From assembly GCA_039619475.1 (NCBI GenBank), contig CM077116.1:172823863-172887862 (forward strand): a DNA stretch of 64,000 nucleotides. Direction: 5' to 3'. Positions 49,967 to 60,200 of the stretch are shown here, in pieces. How positions within the stretch are numbered: position 1 is the stretch's first letter; the number at the start of each line of letters is the position of its first letter. The position numbers and the translations under genes are program-made. The notes beneath the pieces were generated by a model. It had not been told where the DNA came from, did no database searches, and was given only the letters and a program-made list of their open reading frames with translations. The stretch comes from Icerya purchasi (Eukaryota > Arthropoda > Insecta > Hemiptera > Monophlebidae).

Positions 49967-50202
49967 GCTAATCCCTGATTTATCGTAGATGTAAAAGTTC
50001 TGAGCAGAGTTACCGTTGATTTCCCCTTTCTGAACCCAAATTGGTTATGATATATTAGTTTGTTCTCTTCCAGGTACAATTTAAGATAGTTACCTACATA
50101 GTGCTCAACCGCTTAGCAATAACTGATATTAACGTAATTAGTCTATAGTTTTCACAGAGTTTTTTATCCCCGTTTTTATATATTGGTCTTATTATCCCTA
50201 CT
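49967..50202 (-). pseudogene. Reverse transcriptase relic, downstream half (split by the I-like element)
   Basis: Minus-strand frame: GIIRPIYKNGDKKLCENYR, then LITLISVIAKRLS, then after one frame change YLKLYLEENKLIYHNQFGFR and KGKSTVTLLRTF. These are the fingers-to-palm blocks of a non-LTR reverse transcriptase (compare the usual P-I-F-K-K-G-D, N-Y-R-P-I-S and Q-F-G-F-R motifs). Resemblance is to CR1/L2-type LINEs rather than to the I-like element here. The relic is cut by the dispersed repeat at about 49966, before the catalytic YADD. Its upstream half lies at 56547-56814. Confidence 0.85.
50194..50202. repeat. Target-site duplication, left copy
   Basis: ATCCCTACT immediately before the first base of the I-like element; the same nine bases follow its poly(A) tail. 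The leading A is ambiguous with the tail, so eight or nine bases are duplicated. Confidence 0.88.
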
Positions 50203-50249
50203 AAAACCCGGCTAAATCAATTAAACCCCCATCCAACTTGTCCATAAAC

Positions 50250-50525
50250 ATGGACATAGACCTCAACTCTAAACGTAAATCGGCTGATCCCCTTTCACCG
50301 ATTTCCACCACTCTACCAAAGGAAATCAGGCTTTCTCAGGCTGATCTCCCTATACCGGCTCCGTCTTGTGCCCCCGAGCTCAACAGCAGCAGTAATAATA
50401 GCAACCCCAATTTTAATATCACCAGCAACACTAACCTCAATAGTATTAGTAATAATAACAAAAATGATAATAACAATAACAACAACAATAACAATAATAA
50501 TAACAATAATAATAATAATAATAAC

Positions 50526-50561
<36 letters not shown>

Positions 50562-51905
50562 ATTTCTGATAATAATCATCATCATCATAATAATAACAGT
50601 AATAATAATGATGCTAATAATAATAGTGGTGATAATAATAATAGGAGTAATAATAATAATACTAACGATAATAATAACAATGATAAAAATAATTCAAAGA
50701 ATAATAACGATCATGTTAAAAACTTTTCTTCCGATCACCCGGGTCCTTTTACTGTTTTCGTTGAAAGTAGTTCCGCCGATCAGAATTTTGGTAACTTTCA
50801 TCCACTTGCATTGGCTAAAGCCATCAGCAAAAACTCTACTGCTTTCACTGACATCAAGCCTCGAGGCAGAGGGCGTATTGCTATTTTTTTCCCTTCCGCT
50901 TCCACTGCCAATGCTTTTCTAAGTAACTCCTATTTTTTCGAATCCAACAATTTAATTGCTTTTATCCCTCACAACTCTGCATACAGAATTGGAGTAATTT
51001 CCGGAGTTCATCCCTCCTTTTCCGAAGAGGATATAAAAGAAGGAATTGAATCTTGTATTCCGGTACAATCTGTTAGACGAATTTTGCGTTCCTCTGACGA
51101 TGGCAAAATTCCTACCAGAAGTGTTGAAATAAAATTTTCTAAACCCGTCCTGCCTGAATTCATTTCCATTTACCGACTTCGATTCCCTGTCTCTCCCAGC
51201 ATCCGCTCCCCCACTCAGTGTGCCAAATGCTTTCCCTTCGGACACATAGCGCGTCATTGTCGCAGTTCACATTCTATTTGCTCTCACTGTTCAGCTAAAC
51301 ATTCTTTCAATGAATGTTCCAATCTCCAAGAGCCTCCTTCTTGCCGTAATTGCAAAGGAAGTCACAGTTCCTCGAACCGTCTCTGCCCAGAATGGCAAAG
51401 GCAAAAAGATATCAAGCGAATTATGGCTTTTGAAAATGTATCTTTTCAAGAAGCCGCTAAGCTTAAATCTTCCAGCGCTGCTACTCAGGCATTTACTTAT
51501 GCTAATCGAGCCGCATCATCTACTCTCTCTTTGAATACTTCCAATGTAGCTTCCAAGGTACCTTCTCCTCCTCGTCCAAAATCCCCCACCTTCCATAAAT
51601 TACCTAAGTCTAAACCTCATCCCAAACCTCTTCCTCAATTTCCAACTGTCACATCCTACTATACTCCTTCTCCCTCAGTTGGATGGGCTCTGAATAGTTC
51701 TTCTCTCCCCAACCCTTCCTCACCTTCTGAACACTCCACATCTTCTCACAGAAATTCTAACAATCTTTCTTCTGATATCTCTTCCAATATCTCCAGATTA
51801 TCTACAGTAATTACGGAGCTCCTTTCTTCTTTTAACATGGTTTCTTCTGCTTCCTTTGTTGATAACCTTGCATCCTTCTTGTCCAACAATGTCCAGTTTA
51901 GTTAA
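50250..51905 (+). CDS. ORF1: gag-like nucleic-acid-binding protein of the I-like element
   Basis: ORF1 proteins of I and jockey LINEs bind the element RNA and form the ribonucleoprotein particle. I chose ATG 50250 (MDIDLNSKRKSADPL), giving 551 residues. A low-complexity asparagine tract (about residues 45-155) is encoded by AAT/AAC repeats at 50394-50700, with an HHHH interruption. A globular part follows (about 165-320; PFTVFVESSSADQNFGN onward), then three zinc knuckles at residues 324-378: CAKCFPFGHIARHC (CX2CX4HX4C), CSHCSAKHSFNEC and CRNCKGSHSSSNRLC. The C-terminus is rich in Ser and Pro, with no recognised motif. The trinucleotide tract makes the Asn length likely to vary between copies and leaves long open frames in other phases that are not genes. 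The end is 114 bases before ORF2. Confidence 0.93.
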
Positions 51906-52019
51906 ATTAACTTCTCTCTTTACACTTTTCTTAGCCAAATTTTTCATTGGCCCTCCTTACATAATCTTCCATCTCTTTTGTTTTCTTCTTCTTTTTCTTC
52001 CTTTTTTCTTATCTTATAA

Positions 52020-55000
52020 ATGACGCCCGTACTTAATATTATTCAATGGAACTGTCGTAGCATCCGGGCGAATAAGGCAGCCTTAGAAGGCTTGCTAAAT
52101 TTACGTAATATAAGTATAGCGTTGTTGTCTGAAACATGGCTTCCGAAATCATCAACTTTTTCAATTAGGGGTTTTCATGTAATTAGATCAGATCGCGAAG
52201 ATGGTTATGGTGGTGCAGCTATCCTCATTAGGTTCGGCATTCCATTTTCTTACCACAATTTAGACATCCCAGGTGGCTCTAGTCCTTCTTCCTCTCCCAA
52301 CTTTGTTCATATTTCTATCTCACACACATTCGCTAATATTTCTCATCCCCTTCATCTTGTATCTGTCTACATTCCTCCCCTGTGTAACCTAAAGGATCTT
52401 TCTCTTTCCTCCCTTCTTGACTCCTTACCTCACCCATTTATCATAGGCGGGGATTGGAACGCCTGTTCTCCCGCCTGGGGTAGTTCGTCACTAACTAGAA
52501 ATGGTTCCTTCCTTCAAACTCTACTCTCAAACTACAACCTTGTGGTTCTCAACGACGGCTCTCCTACATATTTCAAAAACCAAAATTCCTACAGTTCTAT
52601 AGACTTAACTTTCTCCTCTCCTAATTTAAGCCTGAAATGTGCATGGAATACCCTTGATGGAACCTTTGGTAGTGACCATGTTCCTATCATTGTGTCCGTT
52701 CATGGGACTTCCTCCTCTCATGTAAAAAAAGAATCCCGTTCTCCTAGTTGGAACATTTCAAAGGTTAATTGGTCTGATTTTCGTTCGTTCCTGGATTCCT
52801 CTTCCTACAGATTTGATCCTAACTTAGATGTTACGCCTCAGTATGAAAACTTCGTTCAGTTAATATCATCAGCTTTAGATTTGTCTTCTCCTCCACAAAA
52901 ATCTCCTTCTGGGAGCATCAGGCGATCCTACCCCTCGTCCTTATGGTGGAATGCGGAATGTTCAATTACACACCAAGCCAGTGTATCCACGTTTCGTATT
53001 TTTCGAGCTGCTCCTTCTCTGGAAAACTTCCTAGCTCACAAAAGAGCTAATGCCAAATTCCGATTTACTCTCAAAAAGGTTAAAAAGGCGTCTTGGGCTG
53101 CTTTCTGTTCTTCCTTTTCTAGATCTACTCCTCTCTCACAAATCTGGAGGTTGGCTAAGGCTTTCCGAAACCCTCAGTCCTTAAATCCCTTTACTTCCGG
53201 CGTTTCGGAGAACAAGCTAGCTGCTTTCTTTGATTGTGTTGCTCCGCCCTATGTTCCTAACTTTGATGAATTTGACCTTTCTATTTCTGCCGCAAGCCAT
53301 TCTGAGCATTTTCTAACTTTTCCGTTCACTTTTAATGAATTATTATCAGCGTTCCCGAAAAATCCTAACTCTTCTCCAGGGATAGATGGATTATCTTATA
53401 TTGTTCTTAAGAATCTTCCTGAATATTATCTTAAAATACTCTTAAATCTATTTAACTCTATTCTCCATCTAGGTTCCGCTCCTCCGTCATGGAAATCCTT
53501 TATCATCGTTCCCATCCCCAAGGGTATTAATTCCTCGTCCTTCCGTTGCATTTCTCTTGCAAGTTGTCTGAGGAAACTTTTTGAATCCATGTTGAACCGG
53601 CGGCTGGTTTGGTGGCTGGAAAACAATGATGTCTTGCCTAACAACATGTATGGTTTTCGTTCTGGTCGAGGTCCTACTGATTGTGTTTCTTTCTTCTTGT
53701 CCCACATCTATAAATCGTTTATCCAAAAAAATTATACCCTAGCTACCTTTGTTGATATTTATAGTGCCTTTGACAGCGTCCACCTTCCAACTCTTAAGAG
53801 CAGAATGTTATCTATTAATTTACCTTCTCACTTCACATCCTTAATCATGAGTCTTTTCCTTAGTAGAACTGTTACTCTAAGATTTCCTTCCTTTTCAGAG
53901 TCACGAAAGGTTTTTCGAGGCCTCCCGCAAGGTTCCTGTCTTAGTCCTACGCTCTTCAATATTTATTCTCTTGGTGTCGCCTCTCTTAATCTACCTTCTA
54001 CTTCCTTATTTTTTGCAGATGACATTCTACTTTTTTCAACTGCTCCTACCATTCTAAATGCTTGCAATAACATGCAAGAATCCTTGTACATTCTGCAGAG
54101 TTCTCTTTCTCAAATCCATCTATATATCTCTCCTCCAAAATCTTCATGCATTGTTTTCACATTTCGTTCCTATAATCCTGAGTCAATCAACATAAATATC
54201 GACAATACACCTATACCTGTTGTTTCCTCCTTCCGCTACTTAGGAATCTTTCTGAACAGTCGTTTATCCTTTACTGAGCATATTAATTACCTCCATTCGT
54301 CTACTCTAGAACGTTTGAATATCTTAAAGTCTTTATCTTCTTCCCATTGGGGAGGTGATCCTATGATACTTCTTATGCTCTACAAATCCATTGTTCGATC
54401 CAAACTTGATTTCTGTTGTTTTCTGTATGGTACTGCTGCTCGTTCTCCCCTAGCTAAATTAGATTTAGTTCAGAATGCAGCCCTGCGCTTATGTCTAGGA
54501 GTCTTAAAATCCACGCCTATTCCTGCAATTTTAGCAGAGGCTAATGTGGCTCCTTTATCCATTCGTAGATCCTATCTCGCGTATCGGTTCCATATTAAAC
54601 GTCTACATATTTACCCAAACAATCTTGTCCCTGCATATTCTTCTCTCTTGCAAGATTGGCGTTTTTCCTCTAATAAGTTTCCCATTCTCTGCCACATTGC
54701 CTCGCGTCTTATTAAGTTTTCGCCCTTCATCCTAACTTTCGATAAACTTCCATTTTTCCAGTTTGAGATATTAAATGTTATTCCTTCTCCTTTGCCTTCT
54801 TATGTAAAATATCTCCCTGCTCATGCAACAGTTTATGAATTTAACCAGGCAGTTTCATCATTCTTTGCTAACCATACCCTAATTTTTACGGATGGGTCTA
54901 AAATGGCACACGGAGTGGGTGCATCTATCTACATTCCTGCTCTTAACCATTCCAGCCTGTTCAAAATTCCTTCATTTTGTTCAATTTATTATGCGGAGAC

Positions 55001-55763
55001 ATTGGCATTACTACGTGCCATTGAGCTCATTCCATCTTTTCCTCAATGTAAAATGTTCCTCCTAATTTCTGATTGCAAAAGCGCCCTTCAGTGTATATCC
55101 TCTCCATATGTTCCTTCCTACTCTGATCCTATTATTCTGCGCATCCGATCACTGATTTTCAGCCTTTGCAGATTGCACTCATTAACCATCGACTTTCTTT
55201 GGATTCCTGGTCATGCCGGAGTTGCGGGCAACGAAAAGGCGGATTATCTTGCTCGTTCGGCTATTTCTTCTGGGCGGCCAGTCGGACGGATTCCTTCTCA
55301 TGAATTATTAAATATAGCAAAAAGTATCCAAAAGGCCAATTGGAAATCTTTTTATAAATCATCGTTCTCCAGTCCTAATTCACAATATTTTTCCATTCAC
55401 CCTAATCCACCTACTCAACCATGGTATCTACATTTTCCGCACCTTCCCCGACTCATCATATCTGCTATCTGTCGTCTTCGATCTGGTCACAGTCGACTTC
55501 CTGCTTCATTGTATCGTTTCTCCATAGTGTCCTCTCCTATTTGTCCGCTGTGTATCGATAACACAGTCGTATGTGACTCTGATCATGTATTCTTTGAATG
55601 CTCCTCTTTATCATCGGAAAGGGCAGCTCTATACGCGGAGCTTCTCTCACATGATGTTCCAACTCCATATTGTGTGTCTTTTATTCTCTCATTACAGTCA
55701 ACGTTGATCATACCAATTGTAGCAAAATTCCTATCCTCTGTACTACATTATATTAATATCTAA
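52020..55763 (+). CDS. ORF2: endonuclease, reverse transcriptase and RNase H of the I-like element
   Basis: This 1247-residue polyprotein nicks the target and copies the element RNA into it. The APE-type endonuclease occupies about residues 1-230: IIQWNCRSI, catalytic Glu38 in SETW, GGDWNA with Asp145 and Asn147, and Asp219-His220 in GSDHVPI. The reverse transcriptase runs from about 440 to 760: NSSPGIDGLSYIVLKNLP, Asp579 in VDIYSAFDSV, GLPQGSCLSPTLFNIYS and the catalytic FADDILLF (Asp667-Asp668). RNase H spans about 950-1080, with the D-E-D-D set at Asp958 (TDGS), Glu993 (AETLA), Asp1018 (SDCKSA) and Asp1075 (GNEKAD). A CX2CX10HX4C knuckle at 1175-1194 (CPLC to FFEC) closes the protein. All catalytic residues I can check are present and the frame is uninterrupted. 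Translation probably depends on reinitiation or an internal start, as ORF1 ends 114 bases upstream. Confidence 0.96.
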   Translation: MTPVLNIIQWNCRSIRANKAALEGLLNLRNISIALLSETWLPKSSTFSIRGFHVIRSDREDGYGGAAILIRFGIPFSYHNLDIPGGSSPSSSPNFVHISISHTFANISHPLHLVSVYIPPLCNLKDLSLSSLLDSLPHPFIIGGDWNACSPAWGSSSLTRNGSFLQTLLSNYNLVVLNDGSPTYFKNQNSYSSIDLTFSSPNLSLKCAWNTLDGTFGSDHVPIIVSVHGTSSSHVKKESRSPSWNISKVNWSDFRSFLDSSSYRFDPNLDVTPQYENFVQLISSALDLSSPPQKSPSGSIRRSYPSSLWWNAECSITHQASVSTFRIFRAAPSLENFLAHKRANAKFRFTLKKVKKASWAAFCSSFSRSTPLSQIWRLAKAFRNPQSLNPFTSGVSENKLAAFFDCVAPPYVPNFDEFDLSISAASHSEHFLTFPFTFNELLSAFPKNPNSSPGIDGLSYIVLKNLPEYYLKILLNLFNSILHLGSAPPSWKSFIIVPIPKGINSSSFRCISLASCLRKLFESMLNRRLVWWLENNDVLPNNMYGFRSGRGPTDCVSFFLSHIYKSFIQKNYTLATFVDIYSAFDSVHLPTLKSRMLSINLPSHFTSLIMSLFLSRTVTLRFPSFSESRKVFRGLPQGSCLSPTLFNIYSLGVASLNLPSTSLFFADDILLFSTAPTILNACNNMQESLYILQSSLSQIHLYISPPKSSCIVFTFRSYNPESININIDNTPIPVVSSFRYLGIFLNSRLSFTEHINYLHSSTLERLNILKSLSSSHWGGDPMILLMLYKSIVRSKLDFCCFLYGTAARSPLAKLDLVQNAALRLCLGVLKSTPIPAILAEANVAPLSIRRSYLAYRFHIKRLHIYPNNLVPAYSSLLQDWRFSSNKFPILCHIASRLIKFSPFILTFDKLPFFQFEILNVIPSPLPSYVKYLPAHATVYEFNQAVSSFFANHTLIFTDGSKMAHGVGASIYIPALNHSSLFKIPSFCSIYYAETLALLRAIELIPSFPQCKMFLLISDCKSALQCISSPYVPSYSDPIILRIRSLIFSLCRLHSLTIDFLWIPGHAGVAGNEKADYLARSAISSGRPVGRIPSHELLNIAKSIQKANWKSFYKSSFSSPNSQYFSIHPNPPTQPWYLHFPHLPRLIISAICRLRSGHSRLPASLYRFSIVSSPICPLCIDNTVVCDSDHVFFECSSLSSERAALYAELLSHDVPTPYCVSFILSLQSTLIIPIVAKFLSSVLHYINI

Positions 55764-56537
55764 TCCCTTCAGTATTTCCCATTTTGGCATTCCTAACTTA
55801 TCGTGTCCAGTGATTTCCAACGAACTCCTCTCTAAACGAAGAACACGCACTGATGTTGCAGTTACAGTCACAAACAGGCACAGCTCGCAGTTAATTTTGC
55901 GGGCTCGCTGTCACATTTGCCGCCCTAACGGTAGATAGGGGAACTCCTTGTCAGACGGCACTGCGGGCGCTGCTGTTGCAGTGTGGCCATAGTGTTCGGT
56001 GAAAATTCTGCTCATTTCCTTTTTACAGAATGGTAGGCGCTGTTTCCGCAGTCGTCGCCATAAATATGATTAATGTTTCATAATTAAAAACTATAAACTT
56101 TGCTTTATAGTGATGGAGAAAGTCATTGAACTTTCGGATAATTGTTTACGGACGCTAAGCGCTGTGTTCTATATAGGTTTCGTGCTTGATGGATCTAACT
56201 GCTTTTTAAACATCCCGTGTTTCTTCTTCCTTAATTATTTATAGCCAGATTCCTTTGTCCGTTTGTACTGTGGGCTCTGTAATTGCAGATGTGGCCATGG
56301 TATGGGACAGCTAACTCCTTTTGCTCTTACCTTCGTCATTTCTTTTCTTTTCAGGATACATACGTTTGACATTTTTCGACGTTGATTGTTATTGTTTCTC
56401 CATCTTTGGTATAGCATTCTTTATCAGATTCCATTCCTTGTTATTCCTAATTGCTGCTATGTACACATGTTGATGGGTAATCGTCCGTTGCTGACAAGCC
56501 CAGGGAAAAACCCAAACAAAAAAAAAAAAAAAAAAAA
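55764..56537 (+). other. 3' UTR and poly(A) tail of the I-like element
   Basis: About 755 non-coding bases, unusually long beside the roughly 60-base 3' UTR of the related fragment at 13150-13206, followed by a tract of about 20 A (56518-56537). No AATAAA lies close to the tail. Two GTGTGGCCATAG- and GATGTGGCCATGG-like strings (about 55981 and 56289) are the only internal similarity noticed. Confidence 0.8.
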
Positions 56538-56546
56538 TCCCTACTT
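56538..56546. repeat. Target-site duplication, right copy
   Basis: ATCCCTACT directly after the poly(A) tail, identical to 50194-50202. Confidence 0.88.
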
Positions 56547-56814
56547 TTAACTCCCTGGGGAATATACCTTCTTTTACCGAATCATTAATAATTTTTGTTA
56601 ACAGCGGAGCAAGATTTTTTGCATGTGTAATTACATCTTTCACCCGTATACCATCATATCCTTGTGCTTTATTCTTATTCATTTTCCTAATTATGTTTTC
56701 TATCACTTCACCCTTGGCTTTCGGAATGTAAAATAACGTAACCGTAGTATTCATGTTCTCGGTTCTAATGAATCTAATATCACAATTATGTTTTAGGTTT
56801 TCAATAGCCTCCAT
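56547..56814 (-). pseudogene. Reverse transcriptase relic, upstream half
   Basis: Minus-strand frame from 56814: MEAIENLKHNCDIRF, then KGEVIENIIRKMNKNKAQGY and DGIRVKDVITHAKNLAPLL, ending NDSVKEGIFPRELKVG at the duplication. These are the first fingers blocks of a non-LTR reverse transcriptase. The next residues (IIRPIYKNGDKK) are at 50200-50165 on the other side of the I-like element, and the frame is continuous once the element and one duplication copy are ignored. The part upstream of 56814 is missing; a hairpin follows at 56840. Confidence 0.88.
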
Positions 56815-56839
56815 ATAATATTTTTGAAGTTGCGATACC

Positions 56840-56919
56840 CATCAAAATTCTTTCCTATTGTCTCATCTCTTCTCTGGTTGTTTAGAGAAGAGATGAGGCA
56901 ATAGGAACGAATTTTGATG
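56840..56919. repeat. Hairpin with 36-bp arms
   Basis: CATCAAAATTCTTTCCTATT... (56840-56875) and its inverted copy ...AATAGGAACGAATTTTGATG (56884-56919) pair over 36 bases with two mismatches around an 8-base loop (GGTTGTTT). It separates the minus-strand RT relic from a plus-strand I-like fragment. It may be a small foldback element or a junction produced by end-joining of inverted sequence. Confidence 0.8.
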
Positions 56920-56941
56920 GGGCTTTGTTGTTGTCGCCATT

Positions 56942-57285
56942 GTGCGTTTGCGTTTTAATTATTCTTTGTTGCCTTCCTCCCGCTTTCGTTTTTCGTTAGC
57001 CTCTTCCGCATGTTGTTCTCTCCGTTCAGATGTTGCGGTTGCTTGTGACACCGATGACATGTTTTTTGAGTGCCCGGCTCTTTCGGTGGATCGTTCGGCT
57101 CTGTACTGCCGTTTGCTTATGCTTTGGCTTCCTGCTCTTTTTTGTGCCCGTTATATTCCGTCTTTTCCTTCTACACTCATTATCCCTCCCATCGTTACCT
57201 TCCCATTAACGATATCTGATTGTCTTATTATATAACTTTCCTTTTCCTCTAATTATTTCTGGTTGGTTGATGCGCCCAATTTGAT
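56942..57285 (+). pseudogene. 3' fragment of another I-like LINE ORF2
   Basis: The open frame to 57235 reads LRFNYSLLPSSRFRFSLASS, then CDTDDMFFECPALSVDRSAL, and ends FPSTLIIPPIVTF. It aligns along its length with ORF2 residues about 1153-1245 of the intact element (LRSGHSRLPASLYRFSIVSS, CDSDHVFFECSSLSSERAAL, LQSTLIIPIVAKF). The zinc knuckle is altered: the first cysteine pair reads CC-S rather than CPLC and the histidine before FFEC is Asp-Met. A TGGTTGATGCGCCC string in the following 3' region is similar to TGGTTGAGGAGCC in the 12965-13230 fragment. The 5' side is missing. Confidence 0.85.
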
Positions 57286-60200
57286 ATATTTTTTTTTTTT
57301 AGCCTAAGATTTACGTTGTAATTAATATATATATGCCCGTATGAGCGTGAGTTGAAATTAAAAATTTAAAAATAATTATGTAGTATGTGAAGTTCTTAAT
57401 TTTCGACATCATAGTGTCGATGCTGAAAGGAGAGGAAACAATTCTTCAAGTGAAGTCTACCTAGCGAACGTGTTCTATTCGGTGAAAAATTAACACAGTA
57501 GATAATAATAATTTTTGTATCTTCTGTAAAGTTTGCAGTAAAAGTAATTCGTAAAGTTGGCCGCATTTCACGCAAGATTTCGTTACCTGTGTAGCGCTCT
57601 TGAATTAACCCGAAAATATTATTATTGGAAATGATGAATCTGACGTATCAGTGGATGGAATACACTCAACGGTGAGTAGAATTCGACGGAGAGTGACTAA
57701 TTTTGCGCGGAGATATGTTGTGTGATATTGTGAATAGTGCTGTAGAAAGGAAGTCGAATTCGCATAGGCCGACTCAAAATAATTATAAATGTTCGACTGT
57801 TGACCAATCAAAGTGCTTATTTTACTTTGTCAGATAATGACATCCTATGCGATTATTGTTAATGTGTTTGTGAGATTTCATTCGTAACAATATTAAATAG
57901 AAAAAATAAAGTAAATCAATAATTCTAATAGTAAATTGTTGAGTATTAAATATATGATATGCGTGATAACGCGCATAGGTAATTTACATTCTAGATATGA
58001 ATAGTTGTAAATTTTTGCAACTGAAGTCGGGCATTTTTTATTTGGTACAAATTATAGCCGTTTTTTAATATTTCATGCCATTTACCGTAAATTAGATTTA
58101 TATTAAAATTCGATATCAACCGTTTTTATTATACGCTCGTATAAGAGCCTATTTTCTCTTGCATGAAATTTAAGTTTCTCGTTAACTAAACCCTTAATTC
58201 AGTTTTTTTTTTTTTTCATATTTATATGCCGAAACGCTGTCACCAGGGATGCCAAGTGAAACACTGCGGTTATATTGCGCCCTCAGGGATGACAGCCACC
58301 ATAATATTCGATAATTAATTATTATTATTTCCAATTACTGCTATTATTATTATTATTATTTCCAATTATTATTATTATTATTATTACCAAAGTTGATGTT
58401 AATTCTTTAAATTATATATTATATATTACATACTACCTTCTATTATGAAACAAATAAATGATACGAAAATTAATAATAAATAATGATACTAAATCAATAA
58501 ATTTGTACGTTTCCACTGTTTTCGGCGGCGATCGTGCACTAAACTGGTTAATTGCTGATACTTCGATAATATCTGGTTTCGGTAGACTCCGGAATTGGAA
58601 TTTAGTAATTTGAGATAATCTTTTTATTCACTGTTTGCCATTACGGGTGGAATATTCGACGGCCTTTTCTATTTTGTCGGCTGTTCGAAAACAATATTGA
58701 CAAGTTCTTCATAATGGCTCAAGAAACACACATTTGGAGAGCGGTGGAGATGATATTCACTTATTTACGGCCGATTTTTAACTTCACTGAATCCGAGTTA
58801 CTGCTTGAAATTCTCTACCGTAACTATTGGCTTGATCCTTTTTCTAATTTCAACCTCCTTCAAGTAATCGACAACGCACCTTACTCATATTGGCTACTCA
58901 CGCCTACCCGACAACAGGATTTTACAAGCACGCGCAATTTCCTTCATCACGTTTTCCGGTATTTATTGGGTTTTTTTTTGTTTTTTTTTTTTTGGACTGT
59001 TTACAGTACATTCCAACTTTTTTGTTTTCATTGGAGGTGCGTGTAATTGTAACTGTACTCTGTTTCAAAACTTTGCCGAGTTCTGATTCTTCTGGAACGG
59101 TAATTTCATTTCAAACAATATATTTGAAACACTAGAACAGATTTTTTCCCCTCTGTCAATAAAAATTTTAATGGCCTACCTGAGCGGCATTATATTGGAA
59201 TTAGTGAAGTATTCTCTGCAATTTATGCAACTTTGTTGCCGAACAGGTTAACTGCCGTCTAGTTTGAATGGTTGTAAAGATTCATTATGTTTTAGCAGCT
59301 CTCCTAATTACCACAGGCAACATGTGAAACATCGCATTTATTCATTCTGATATTGGTGTACACTATTAATTATTCTTGAACTACAATTATTTTCGAAACT
59401 ATTTATCAAGTTGCACTCCAATATCTTTTTAAATATCCAATAATTTTCTCACGTTTCAATTTTGAATGTTTATTTAAATTAAGCCATTGCGAATGATACC
59501 GCGGATATTACGCTTTTCCATGATTGAAAACAAGAACCTAAACATGATACCAAAATTGATAAGTACAAATAAAAACGCAATTTTAAATCACGAAGAATTT
59601 CTTTCACTAATTTCAAAACAATAATGATCATGTCATTAAAGTGGAAGGATTCCTGTATAACATGTAAATTCGCTTCACGGCGATATTTCTAAAATTTTTT
59701 CGCATATATTAAATTTAACAACGGAATTTAGGGATTTCGATACGAATCGTATCAGTAGTTTCAGTATCGGCATGTGAACGATGTTTTTTTGCACTGCGCT
59801 GCGTCAAGGCCTACTCTATACCTTTGTTCTTTTCTCGAAGGGGCCAGGTTAAATTATTTAAGTGCGCTACAATTTTTTGGATCTTCTCTTATGTGAATAC
59901 ATTTGTATCAGAAACTCGAACTCGCATGCCGACATTAGCAGCGGAGTTCTAGTATCATAAATGTGATGTATCATTTGAGTCTCGTAAGATTTAGATGTGC
60001 CGGTCGAAATTGTCGACACGTTTCTGAAAGATTTCTTAATCATTATTTGTGTTTACTTTTTAAATTCAAAACTTACTAAACACATCGCTTTCTTGTTGGC
60101 GTGAGTTTTTATTGATGTTTGTGAACTTTACTTGTTTAATGAGCGTGAGGGAGTACGTGATGCAGGGTAATTTGGAGGAAACTTTTTTTTTTTTTTCGGT

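Larger units (their letters stand above)
50203..56537 (+). mobile_element. Full-length I-like non-LTR retrotransposon
   Basis: A 6.3-kb element with a 47-base 5' UTR, two intact ORFs separated by 114 bases, a 3' UTR of about 755 bases and a poly(A) run of about 20. It lies between 9-bp direct repeats (50194-50202 and 56538-56546). The RNase H domain after the reverse transcriptase and the gag-like zinc-knuckle ORF1 place it in the I group of LINEs. It moves by target-primed reverse transcription. Both ORFs being open, and the target frame reading straight through the flanks, argue that it is young and could be competent. The very short 5' UTR could mean slight 5' truncation, although nothing coding is missing. 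Confidence 0.93.

Noticed and set aside
50313..50922. Long frames of Ile, Leu, Met or Val runs overlapping the ORF1 repeat on both strands
   Set aside because: They are other phases of the AAT/AAC microsatellite inside ORF1 and have no independent support.
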